A DNA stretch of 8,709 nucleotides from positions 1 through 8,709 of the forward strand of contig DIHQ01000156.1 of assembly GCA_002420235.1 (NCBI GenBank). Direction: 5' to 3'. Position numbers and translations under genes: made by a program. A model generated the notes under the pieces. The model was not told the origin of the DNA. It saw only the letters and a program-made list of their open reading frames with translations, and did no database searches. Origin of the DNA: Flavobacteriales bacterium UBA5692 (GTDB lineage Bacteria > Bacteroidota > Bacteroidia > Flavobacteriales_D > Sanyastnellaceae). Positions 1 through 7,275 of the stretch are shown here, in pieces; positions within the stretch are counted from its first letter, which is position 1; each line of letters starts with the position of its first letter.

Positions 1-1
1 C

Positions 2-877
2 GCAGACTTTGTTGAAGTGCGGTACGGATGGGACTTCGATGATCGTTTTGGCGAAGGATTTATCTCTGAGCATTTCATCTATGGACGGCGGTTGTTTGAA
101 TCGCACCGCACCATCGTGTCCAATTACATCGCCGCGCGCTACGGAATCAATCTCGGCAACGTTCAACATTACTTTCGAGATCAGTATCCTGAAGACGTCG
201 CGGGCATTGGCCGCGAAAGTGAGTGGGATCAGCACCTTGACGCACAAGGAATCGGTTCCGTGCGTATTAGTGATCCGTCAAATCTGCAGGATGGCGAATA
301 CTTTTTCTGGGGCCACGACGGCGGATTAGTTGAGGTGGTGACAGCCTTTCCGTTTCAATCAGAGCGACTCGAACGTATTTGGGCCTGTGAAGCAGTTGGT
401 GACGTGGGCACCGTGAACTTCCGCGTTCAAGACGCGGGAGTCGCTGAACTGTTCATGTCCGGAAGCATCGGACTGATTGTAGCGGAAGGGGATGAGTTCA
501 GTATTTTAAATCAGCCTGATTTTTATCCGTTGCAGAACCAAGGTCAGTATTGGTCAACCGAAGTGGATCTGCCCGAACATGGCGTGTTCACCATTGGATT
601 TGCACCTGTTATGCGCGTCGATGAGTCCTTGGCGGAAGCCGATTGGCAGGTGTACCCGAATCCGGCAAACGACCTACTGAACATCGCTTCGCGGTTCATC
701 GAGACCGCAGGGGTTCAGTGCAGCGTAGTGGACCTGTCCGGCCGAGTTATTGCAGCGTGGCCATGGTCCGGCGGTCAGCGTATGACTGTGGACGTCTCGG
801 CATGGCCAAGTGGCGTGTACGTCGTGGAATTCGAAAAGGAAGGATTGCGCCACGCCCTTCCCTTCATGAAGCAGTAA
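2..877 (+). CDS. T9SS-sorted secreted protein, C-terminal part (5' end outside window)
   Basis: The frame is open from the left edge (first full codon at position 2), so the true start and signal peptide lie outside; the GTG at 17 is probably internal. 291 residues are visible. Residues about 25-145 resemble an extracellular module common in Bacteroidota, which I recall as Pfam DUF8202. It has NYIAARYGINLGN at 41-53 (usually SYLALKYGITL), DVAGIGRESE at 65-74, FFWGHDGG at 101-108, and ERIWACEAVGDVGTVNFRV at about 124-142 (usually a RxWrv-e--GdvGtV strand). Residues about 216-291 are a Por/T9SS type A sorting domain with VYPNPANDLLNI at 217-228, VVDLSGRVI at 242-250 and WPSGVYVVEF at 268-277. 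Expected fate: Sec export, then T9SS transport across the outer membrane and surface attachment or release, with the sorting domain removed. Catalytic or binding function is unknown. It converges on the next gene, with 8 nt between stop codons. The DUF8202 assignment is from memory and moderately sure; the sorting domain is clear. Confidence 0.88.
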   Translation, partial: ADFVEVRYGWDFDDRFGEGFISEHFIYGRRLFESHRTIVSNYIAARYGINLGNVQHYFRDQYPEDVAGIGRESEWDQHLDAQGIGSVRISDPSNLQDGEYFFWGHDGGLVEVVTAFPFQSERLERIWACEAVGDVGTVNFRVQDAGVAELFMSGSIGLIVAEGDEFSILNQPDFYPLQNQGQYWSTEVDLPEHGVFTIGFAPVMRVDESLAEADWQVYPNPANDLLNIASRFIETAGVQCSVVDLSGRVIAAWPWSGGQRMTVDVSAWPSGVYVVEFEKEGLRHALPFMKQ

Positions 878-882
878 AGCGC

Positions 883-922
883 GGGTCAATCGACCAGTAG
901 TCGGACCGTTGATACCTGACCC
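883..922 (+). terminator. Bulged hairpin at the convergent gene junction, possible terminator
   Basis: GGGTCA at 883-888 pairs perfectly with TGACCC at 917-922. Inside it, ATCGAC at 889-894 pairs with GTTGAT at 908-913 with one G-U, leaving a 3-nt bulge (914-916) and a 13-nt loop. In plus-strand RNA this makes a 12-bp stem starting 5 nt after the stop codon of the left-hand gene. In minus-strand RNA the inner helix has one A-C mismatch, so the fold is weaker. No T-tract follows on either side, so it is not a standard intrinsic terminator. It also overlaps the last codons of the minus-strand gene, so part of it is coding. It may help to end or protect one or both converging transcripts. Confidence 0.3.
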
Positions 923-1872
923 AAAGGCGTCAAACTCTGAATCGTGTAGGTGCCCGCAGCCCAAGCCTCAGAGGGGAGTTGTGCTTGATTTCCAGCGCCC
1001 AAGAAGAAAGTGTGGATGCTTCGACCAGTGACATCTAACACACGGAACTCCGCCGCCTCGGTACCGTTTTGGATCCAAGCGGAACCGGCAGTTGGGTTGG
1101 GGTAGGTGAAAAAACTTTGCGTTGGTGTTTCGGTTTCGGATATATTGACTGCGGGTCCAAATCGATAAACTGTACCCTCGACCGGTATTCCAAATAAATT
1201 AGCGTCCGAGTAATTCCACTGGTAAAAGTCGTCGGTCAAGGTCCAATCCGGCGTATCCGCGTTGCCACTAGCTGTATAGAATGTGCCCGTGTAATAATCA
1301 TAGTCGAACCCAAGGATAATGCCTGACGTTAAGAATTCGAGTTCCAATGAATCAACGGAGATTGTGTTCGAACCAAAATGGTATTCGATGATGCCGCCAC
1401 TTTCGTAAATCCAAATTTGAAAACTGAGGCGCGCAGTCGTCGTGCCAAAGCTTGAAATCTCGTCATAGAGGCCACATTTGTCCCACTCCACCTTCAAAAT
1501 GCGGTTGGGTGATTCCCCGGTTACTTGGTACTGAATGCTGCTGAATTCTTCCGCCTCCACTGCTCCAATATCCATGACATCCAAGCTGATTGGCCAGAGG
1601 ATGTTCAGTAGGCCATTCTCGGTGGTGTTCATGAGCAATTCTCCCGTACCGCCGATCATTAAAATCCCGCCCGAGTTGTTCCCATCGAGGTCAATCGAAA
1701 AGTCCAGTGGGATTTGGATTTCGGGATCATCCCATCCTACTTCAATCCCTAGCGAAGTGGGGTTATCCAAGGGCATGTAGAACTCGTTGAGTACCGTTGC
1801 ACTGTAGGGGAATTGGCTGTGAGCTGCTACAAAGAAGGTCAGCGCCGTAATGAGGAGTAAGGGCTTGTTCAT
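886..1872 (-). CDS. Hypothetical secreted protein with T9SS C-terminal sorting domain
   Basis: 328 residues. The start has a Sec signal peptide: MNKP, a hydrophobic core LLLITALTFFVAA at about 5-17, and a likely cleavage near AHS-Q (19/20). The middle (21-250) is rich in beta-prone, acidic and aromatic sequence. It contains RILKVEWDKCGLYDE at 124-138 and RLSFQIWIYESGGIIEYHFG at 148-167, a pattern seen in many uncharacterised T9SS cargo proteins of Bacteroidota in which Trp/Tyr/Glu-rich strands end in IEYHFG. I cannot name a family or function for it. Residues about 254-328 are a type A sorting domain: FTYPNPTAG at 255-263, FRVLDVTGRSI at 276-286, and WAAGTYTIQ at 304-312. The protein is therefore expected at the cell surface or outside the cell. 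The ATG lies 3 nt after the LOG gene stop codon, so translation is probably coupled to that gene. It is the last minus-strand gene before the convergent junction. Secretion route is well supported; role is unknown. Confidence 0.88.
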   Translation of the reverse strand: MNKPLLLITALTFFVAAHSQFPYSATVLNEFYMPLDNPTSLGIEVGWDDPEIQIPLDFSIDLDGNNSGGILMIGGTGELLMNTTENGLLNILWPISLDVMDIGAVEAEEFSSIQYQVTGESPNRILKVEWDKCGLYDEISSFGTTTARLSFQIWIYESGGIIEYHFGSNTISVDSLELEFLTSGIILGFDYDYYTGTFYTASGNADTPDWTLTDDFYQWNYSDANLFGIPVEGTVYRFGPAVNISETETPTQSFFTYPNPTAGSAWIQNGTEAAEFRVLDVTGRSIHTFFLGAGNQAQLPSEAWAAGTYTIQSLTPLGQVSTVRLLVD

Positions 1873-1875
1873 GAC

Positions 1876-2565
1876 TTAGAAGTTTGGACGTAGCAGCGAC
1901 TTGGAGTAGAATTCGTCGATGACTCGAACCACTTCATCTGAGGAATCAACGACATGGAATAATTCTGGATCTCCTGGGCTTATTGTTTCGTATCCGTTAG
2001 CAAGGGTATTTTTCATCCAATCTACAAGGCCGGCCCAAAATTTTGAATCATACAAAATGATGGGTACTGGATCCACCTTCGCCGTCTGCACAAGGGTTAA
2101 AGCTTCGAACAATTCGTCCAATGTTCCAAATCCCCCTGGCATGACAACGAAACCTTGAGAATACTTTACAAACATGACTTTACGAACGAAAAAGTAATCG
2201 AAGTCAATGCTTTTGTCTGGATCGATGTATGGGTTATTGTGTTGCTCAAATGGCAATTCTATGTTGAGGCCAACAGATGTTCCTCCGACATCGAAGGCTC
2301 CGCGGTTAGCGGCTTCCATCACACCGGGACCTCCGCCCGTGATGACACCATATCCCCGTGCACTGAGTTGACGTGCGACTTCTCGTGCTTGTTCGTAGAC
2401 CGCTGAGCCTTCAGCCATCCGCGCCGACCCGTAGATACTTACACAGGGTCCAATGCGCTGCAAGGTTTCAAACCCTTGAACGAATTCTCCCATGATTTTG
2501 AAAATGGACCAACTATCATTGGTCTTTATTTCGTTCCAATCCCGTTGCTTAAGACCTTTCTTCAT
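1876..2565 (-). CDS. LOG family protein (nucleoside 5'-monophosphate phosphoribohydrolase, TIGR00730 type)
   Basis: 229 residues with a Rossmann-like fold. Hallmarks are the strand VSIYGSAR at 42-49, GGGPGVMEAANRGA at 77-90, the substrate-site pair R128/K129 in FFVRKVMFVKYS, and PGGFGTLDELFE at 143-154 (the family's PGGxGTxxE signature). Enzymes of this family split the N-glycosidic bond of nucleoside 5'-monophosphates: plant-type LOG proteins release cytokinin bases, and bacterial PpnN-like members act on purine or pyrimidine nucleotides. Older databases mislabel them 'lysine decarboxylase'. It has about 35 extra residues before the first Rossmann strand compared with short LOG proteins. Substrate preference cannot be read from the sequence, and a non-hormonal nucleotide-salvage role is my inference. 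It sits 9 nt downstream of uvrA. A strong inverted repeat covers the uvrA stop and ends 5 nt before this ATG; no Shine-Dalgarno sequence is visible, as is common in this phylum. Confidence 0.9.
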   Translation of the reverse strand: MKKGLKQRDWNEIKTNDSWSIFKIMGEFVQGFETLQRIGPCVSIYGSARMAEGSAVYEQAREVARQLSARGYGVITGGGPGVMEAANRGAFDVGGTSVGLNIELPFEQHNNPYIDPDKSIDFDYFFVRKVMFVKYSQGFVVMPGGFGTLDELFEALTLVQTAKVDPVPIILYDSKFWAGLVDWMKNTLANGYETISPGDPELFHVVDSSDEVVRVIDEFYSKSLLRPNF

Positions 2566-2570
2566 GCGTT

Positions 2571-2602
2571 GTTTTTACGTCGCTAAAATAGCACGTAAAA
2601 AC
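2571..2602 (-). promoter_or_regulatory. Inverted repeat across the uvrA stop and LOG-gene leader
   Basis: GTTTTTACGT at 2571-2580 is the exact reverse complement of ACGTAAAAAC at 2593-2602. Inside it, GCT (2582-2584) and AGC (2590-2592) add 3 bp around a 5-nt loop, with one bulged base (2581). In the minus-strand mRNA the hairpin begins in the last uvrA codons, carries the uvrA TAA in its 3' arm, and ends 5 nt before the LOG ATG. It lacks a trailing U-tract (the 3' arm ends AAAAAC), so it does not look like an intrinsic terminator. A likely role is to hide the LOG ribosome landing site until a ribosome finishing uvrA melts the stem. It could also be an mRNA-processing or stability element. 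Confidence 0.45.
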
Positions 2603-5427
2603 GGGCCGGTTGCGCTGTCTAAGTTGGCAGCGACCTCTTCGGGTGTGCCGGTGGCAACAATTCTTCCGCCATGTTGACCGCCCGCGGGACCGAGGTCGAT
2701 GAGGTAATCTGCAACCTTGAGAACGTCAATGTTATGTTCAATGACGAGAACTGTATTGCCTTGATCAACCAAGCGCTGAAGTACATTAATCAGCATTTGA
2801 ATATCTTGAAAATGAAGCCCGGTGGTGGGTTCGTCCAGCACGTAGAACGTTCTACCAGTGCTGACTCGAGCCAATTCTGTGGCGAGCTTCACACGTTGGG
2901 CCTCGCCGCCGGACAGTGTGGTCGATTGCTGTCCCAAAGTGATGTAGCCTAATCCAACATCTTGGAGTGTTTTGGCAATACGCTTAAGCTTTGGAAAGGA
3001 ATCAAAAAATTCAACTGCCTCATTTACAGTCATACCCAATACGTCGGATATGGACTTACTTCGGTAACGAACTTCAAGAGTTTCGCGATTGTAGCGCTTT
3101 CCCTTGCAAGCCTCACATTCTACATGAACGTCAGGCAGGAAATTCATCTCTACTGTTTTGATTCCAGCACCCTTACAATCTTCGCATCGGCCACCTGCCA
3201 CATTGAAGCTGAACCTGCCGGGTTTGTAGCCGCGAATGGCCGCCTCGGGTAGTTTGGTGAACAGCGCTCGGATTTCGTTGAAGATGCCAGTGTACGTTGC
3301 GGGGTTGCTTCGTGGTGTCCGGCCGATGGGACTTTGGTTGATGGCAATGACCTTATCCAGATGCTGTAAGCCATTTAGTTTCTTATATGGCAGAGGGGTT
3401 TTAGTTTCCTCAAAATAGTAATTATGAAGTGCTGGATACAAGGTTTGGTTAATCAGGGAGCTTTTACCGCTGCCACTGATTCCACTGATGCAGGTGAAGG
3501 TTCCTAAGGGTATTATTAGGTCTAAATTTTGCAGATTGTGACCGCGTGCTCCAATGAGTTTGAGTTTGGGGCTTCTACTGGTTTTCCTTCGCTTGGGAAT
3601 AGCGATGGATTTGGTTTTATTGAGATAGTTCGCAGTGCTGCTGTCCCTTCCGAGATGGGAGGAAGGTGGACCTTGAGCCACCACATACCCCCCGTGTATG
3701 CCTGCCCCCGGTCCAATGTCGATGAGGTGGTCTGCCTGAAGCATCATTTCTTCGTCGTGTTCGATTACAATCACAGAATTACCGGCATCACGAAGCGCTT
3801 GCAAACTCTTGATAAGACGCTTATTGTCTTGTTGGTGCAAACCGATGCTAGGCTCATCCAAGATGTACAGGACCTCAGTCAATCGGCTTCCAATTTGCGT
3901 TGCGAGGCGAATGCGCTGTGCCTCACCGCCAGAAAGCGTTCGTGCGGATCGGTCTAGAGCCAAGTAGTCCAAGCCCACGTCTACCAGGAAGCCCAAGCGA
4001 GCATTTACTTCCTTGAGAGGCTCTTGAAGAATGATCCGCTGCTTGTTAGTGAGTCCACTATCCAAGGATTGAAACCACTGCGAGAGTGTGGCGAGATCCA
4101 TTTGCCCTAATTCTGCGATGTTCTTACCTCCTAGTTTGAATTGCAGGCTGATGGGTTTAAGCCGGGTTCCCCCGCACGAAGAGCAAGTTTTCTTTTGCAT
4201 AAAACGGCGAGCCCATCGGCGAAGTGGAATGGATTTACTGCGTTCAGCTGCCGATTCGATGGTTGCAATGACTCCCTCCCAATTGATATGGCTGCCCGAT
4301 GTGCCAGCCCTGCCAGGCACCCAAATGTGCTCTTTCGAACCATACAGTATTTCACCTATGACTTCAGGGGATAGTTCTTTTATGGGTGTTTTAAGGGTAT
4401 CACCAGATGCATCTAACAAAGCTTGGATGACTTGGATGGTTCGGTTGCCTTTGATTTCGCCTAAAGGAGCGATGCCGCCTTTTTGGATGCTTTTATTTTT
4501 GTCAGGAATGATCAAGGATAATTCCACTTCGGCAATTTCACCAAGCCCATTGCATTGCGGACAGGCACCGTATGGGGAGTTGAATGAAAAAAGATTTGGC
4601 TCAGGGTCGGGGTATGCGTCTCCTGTGCTCGGGCACATTAGATTCCGACTAAAATGCCGGACTGCGGAATCATCGTGGACCTGGACACCCATATTTCCTT
4701 TGCCTAGATTCAATGCGGTCTTAATAGACCGGAGCAGGCGTTCTTCATCGTCGAGACGAACTTCGATTCGGTCGATGACAACTTCAATGTCGTGGACCTT
4801 GTAGCGATCGAGGCGCATGCCGGGTTCGAGTTCAACGAGTACACCATCGACTCGGGCCCGTACATACCCCTGTTTCATGACGGACTCAAATAATTCGCGG
4901 TAGTGGCCTTTACGACCTTTTACTAAGGGAGCAAGTAATAAAATACGCTGACCTTGGTAGTCTTGAAGGATTCGATTCAAGATTTCCTCGTCTGTGAATC
5001 TGATCATGGCTTCACCCGTTTGCATGCTGAATGCATCTGAGGCTCGCGCGAAAATCAATCTTAAAAAATCATGTACTTCTGTGATAGTTCCGACGGTCGA
5101 GCGCGGATTTTTGGAAATGGTCTTTTGCTCGATGCTTATGACCGGACTCAAGCCGGTAATTTGATCGACCTTAGGCCGCTCTAATCCCCCAAGAAATTGG
5201 CGGGCATAAGCAGAGAATGTCTCCAAATAGCGGCGCTGGCCTTCGGCATACAAGGTGTCGAACGCTAAACTTGATTTGCCACTCCCGCTGACACCTGTAA
5301 TTACGACCAATTGATTCCGCGGAATGGTGATGGAAATGTCTTTGAGGTTGTGTTCTCTCGCACCCTCAACACGAATTTCTCCTTCGTTAGCAAATCCGGT
5401 GCTATCAGGTGCCTGTGCATTACCCAT
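2575..5427 (-). CDS. uvrA: UvrABC excinuclease subunit A (UvrA, class I)
   Basis: 950 residues, close to the 940 of E. coli UvrA, and complete. UvrA is a dimeric DNA-binding ATPase that finds bulky lesions and loads UvrB in nucleotide excision repair. The first ATPase half has Walker A GVSGSGKSS at 45-53, signature LSGGEAQ at 498-504, and Walker B ILDEPSIGLH at 522-531. The second half has Walker A GISGSGKSS at 649-657, signature LSGGEAQ at 838-844, and Walker B VLDEPTTGLH at 863-872. The region at about 130-250 matches the UvrB-binding domain, which class II UvrA proteins lack. The damage-sensing zinc finger is intact (C748, C751, C771, C774). The first zinc finger has C289 and C292, but its other pair reads CPST (C265, T268) rather than CPxC. 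A further CxxC is at 415/418. The ATG lies 30 nt downstream of nhaC, with no LexA-like palindrome in the gap. The call itself is secure. Confidence 0.98.
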   Translation of the reverse strand: MGNAQAPDSTGFANEGEIRVEGAREHNLKDISITIPRNQLVVITGVSGSGKSSLAFDTLYAEGQRRYLETFSAYARQFLGGLERPKVDQITGLSPVISIEQKTISKNPRSTVGTITEVHDFLRLIFARASDAFSMQTGEAMIRFTDEEILNRILQDYQGQRILLLAPLVKGRKGHYRELFESVMKQGYVRARVDGVLVELEPGMRLDRYKVHDIEVVIDRIEVRLDDEERLLRSIKTALNLGKGNMGVQVHDDSAVRHFSRNLMCPSTGDAYPDPEPNLFSFNSPYGACPQCNGLGEIAEVELSLIIPDKNKSIQKGGIAPLGEIKGNRTIQVIQALLDASGDTLKTPIKELSPEVIGEILYGSKEHIWVPGRAGTSGSHINWEGVIATIESAAERSKSIPLRRWARRFMQKKTCSSCGGTRLKPISLQFKLGGKNIAELGQMDLATLSQWFQSLDSGLTNKQRIILQEPLKEVNARLGFLVDVGLDYLALDRSARTLSGGEAQRIRLATQIGSRLTEVLYILDEPSIGLHQQDNKRLIKSLQALRDAGNSVIVIEHDEEMMLQADHLIDIGPGAGIHGGYVVAQGPPSSHLGRDSSTANYLNKTKSIAIPKRRKTSRSPKLKLIGARGHNLQNLDLIIPLGTFTCISGISGSGKSSLINQTLYPALHNYYFEETKTPLPYKKLNGLQHLDKVIAINQSPIGRTPRSNPATYTGIFNEIRALFTKLPEAAIRGYKPGRFSFNVAGGRCEDCKGAGIKTVEMNFLPDVHVECEACKGKRYNRETLEVRYRSKSISDVLGMTVNEAVEFFDSFPKLKRIAKTLQDVGLGYITLGQQSTTLSGGEAQRVKLATELARVSTGRTFYVLDEPTTGLHFQDIQMLINVLQRLVDQGNTVLVIEHNIDVLKVADYLIDLGPAGGQHGGRIVATGTPEEVAANLDSATGPFLRAILAT

Positions 5428-5457
5428 GCGTAGCCAACAAATCCTTTAATCCTGTGT

Positions 5458-6927
5458 TCAATCCGCCTCAGCCTCTGACAAGCGCTTGATCCGGAAGCCC
5501 AAAGCCGCAACGGTTAAAGTCATCATCGGACTAACCCAGTTGAATATGCAATAGGGCAAGTACGCCCAAGTAGCTACTCCCAAGATTCCACTTTGGGCAA
5601 CCCCGCAGGTATTCCAGGGAATCAGTACGCTTGTCACTGTACCGCTGTCTTCCAAAGTGCGGCTGAGATTTTCTGGTGCCAAATTGCGCTCAGCATACGC
5701 ATCCTTCAGCATATTTCCCGGGATGACAATTGCGAGGTATTGATCGGATGCGAGGACGTTGAAGGCGAGGCATGTTCCGACCGTTCGACCAACTAGACCA
5801 AAAGTTGACTGCACCCCACTCAAAATAGCCTTTGTTATGCGTTCAAGCATTCTCGTGGCTTGCATGGTGGCACCGAATACCATGGCGCACAGGATGAGCC
5901 AGACAGTATTTAGCATACCTGCCATTCCGCTCGACGTGAGTAAATCATTGGCCATGGCATTGGAGGTTGAAATGGCACTATTGGAAGCCATGGATTGAAT
6001 GCAGGCCTTAAAAGCGGCAATTGCGAAACCTTTGTCCTCGCCTCCAAGGTCAGCGACTTCTCGGATAATATTGGGCTGGAAAACGACCGCTGTGAGGGCA
6101 CCGAGCAAGGTCCCAATGAGTAAAGCTGCCGCCGCGGGTACCCTTTTAGCGATTAAAACGATGACCACCGCGGGCGCGATAAAGAGGCCCATGTGAATGT
6201 TAAAAGCTTCCAACACCGCGGCTCCAAATTCACCTGCGAAAGCACCGGATACGTCGTTTGCCGCGGCTGCACCTCCGTAGCCTGCAACCAAAAAGAAAAT
6301 CAGTGCAATGATAAGGCTCGGTACCGTCGTTAAAGTCATATACCGGATGTGACTAAAGAGATTGGTACCACCAACGGCCGCAGCAATGTTGGTGGTATCG
6401 CTTAGGGGCGACATTTTATCACCGAAATAGGCGCCTGATATGATTGCACCAGCAACCCATCCTTCACTGATTCCCAGCGCAGAGCCTATGCCCACCAAGG
6501 CGATGCCCACAGTACCGACCGTTCCCCACGAGCTGCCAGTTGCCAAGGAGAGCAATCCACAAATGATGCAGGCAGCGAACAGAAAAATTGTTGGTTCAAG
6601 AATTTGCAATCCATAGTGGATAAATGCCGGGATAATTCCGGCAATCAACCAAGTGCCGGACAGTGCTCCAATCATCAGCAGAATCAGAATTGCCTCCGTA
6701 GTTTGTGAAACAGAATGAGCAATGGCTGTGCTAATGTCTTTCCACCGGACGCCGCGAGCCATACCGATACCACCTGAGATGAATGCAGCCAGAAGCATTG
6801 CAATTTGATTAGCTCCATATGAACTGTCCTCACCAAAAGCTATGACGTCAGCTGCGAGTAGGACTACTAGGGCAGCTACCGGGACCAGTGACAGGCCCAA
6901 CGTTGGCATGGTTGGCTGATGAGGCAT
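5458..6927 (-). CDS. nhaC: NhaC family Na+/H+ antiporter
   Basis: 489 residues, almost wholly hydrophobic, with roughly 10-12 membrane helices (for example about 11-31, 40-57, 76-97, 112-130, 198-217, 244-262, 265-283, 338-356 and 450-476). Family motifs are GSSWGTVGTVGIAL at 131-144, SGAYFGDKMSPLSDTTN at 164-180, ASDQYLAIVIPG at 393-404, and LEDSGTVTSVLIPWNTCG at 425-442. The conserved Asp residues in the second and fourth motifs suit ion binding. The expected role is inner-membrane exchange of cytoplasmic Na+ for external protons, for pH and sodium balance, as in a marine or brackish lifestyle. Some NhaC relatives exchange malate/lactate or other anions, so substrate is not certain. The ATG shares one base with the yajC stop (TGATG), implying coupled translation. 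A second in-frame ATG six codons later (6907-6909) could be the true start, but the overlap favours the first. Confidence 0.93.
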   Translation of the reverse strand: MPHQPTMPTLGLSLVPVAALVVLLAADVIAFGEDSSYGANQIAMLLAAFISGGIGMARGVRWKDISTAIAHSVSQTTEAILILLMIGALSGTWLIAGIIPAFIHYGLQILEPTIFLFAACIICGLLSLATGSSWGTVGTVGIALVGIGSALGISEGWVAGAIISGAYFGDKMSPLSDTTNIAAAVGGTNLFSHIRYMTLTTVPSLIIALIFFLVAGYGGAAAANDVSGAFAGEFGAAVLEAFNIHMGLFIAPAVVIVLIAKRVPAAAALLIGTLLGALTAVVFQPNIIREVADLGGEDKGFAIAAFKACIQSMASNSAISTSNAMANDLLTSSGMAGMLNTVWLILCAMVFGATMQATRMLERITKAILSGVQSTFGLVGRTVGTCLAFNVLASDQYLAIVIPGNMLKDAYAERNLAPENLSRTLEDSGTVTSVLIPWNTCGVAQSGILGVATWAYLPYCIFNWVSPMMTLTVAALGFRIKRLSEAEAD

Positions 6928-7259
6928 CAGGTGTTGGCTTTGATATCTTCCTCCGAGGCTTCACCTGCTGGATTCAATGCGGTCTTGTCTATGCGGATTT
7001 TAGCCCCATCGATTTGCATGAGCACGGTGCGCTCGTTCATGTCAATGACTTTTCCGTGAATGCCCCCAATGGAAACAACCTTGTCACCCTTTTTCAGGCC
7101 TTCTCGGAATGTTTTGGCTTCTTTCTGTTTTTTGACTTGTGGCCGAATCATAAATAGGTACATAATCAAAAACATTCCGCCAATGAGCAAGAAAAAACTC
7201 AGTCCGCCCTCACCGGGAGCAGTACTTTGGAGGGTCAAACGTGCAAATAAATTGAGCAT
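6927..7259 (-). CDS. yajC: Preprotein translocase-associated protein YajC
   Basis: 110 residues, the same length as E. coli YajC. It has a short periplasmic N-terminus, one membrane helix at about 19-38 (LSFFLLIGGMFLIMYLFMI), the signature MIRPQVKKQKE at 37-47, then the cytoplasmic segment GLKKGDKVVSIGGIHGKV at 54-71 ending in an acidic tail. YajC associates with SecDF and the SecYEG translocon and is usually dispensable. The gene starts 17 nt after the last base of the DUF1573 gene, and its stop overlaps the antiporter start. In many Bacteroidota the order nusB - DUF1573 - yajC is followed by a YbbR/CdaR-like gene and coaE. Here those are absent and nhaC comes next. Identification is firm. 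Confidence 0.95.
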   Translation of the reverse strand: MLNLFARLTLQSTAPGEGGLSFFLLIGGMFLIMYLFMIRPQVKKQKEAKTFREGLKKGDKVVSIGGIHGKVIDMNERTVLMQIDGAKIRIDKTALNPAGEASEEDIKANT

Positions 7260-7275
7260 GGTATACTAGTTTACT

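Noticed and set aside
674..964. Minus-strand open frame across the convergent junction, and plus-strand frames at 9-329 and 643-900
   Set aside because: They overlap the two T9SS proteins, whose reading frames are confirmed by sorting-domain motifs. The translations look like out-of-frame shadows.
2571..2602. Intrinsic terminator after uvrA
   Set aside because: The stem is real, but no U-tract follows on either strand and the stem contains the uvrA stop only 9 nt before the next gene. A translational role fits better.
4088..4804. A 238-codon plus-strand open frame, with others at 3529-3957 and 2671-2952
   Set aside because: All lie opposite uvrA, which has full-length conserved motifs. Their translations show no recognisable domain and are rich in residues expected from antisense reading.
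5428..5457. SOS (LexA) box or Bacteroidota-type promoter (TAnnTTTG) before uvrA
   Set aside because: No LexA-like palindrome is present. The nearest -7-like string, TTAAAGGATTTG, has the wrong spacing between TA and TTTG.
7260..7275. Short palindromes GTATAC and ACTAGT between the DUF1573 gene and yajC
   Set aside because: Six-base palindromes are expected by chance, and nothing else marks this 16-nt gap as an operator.
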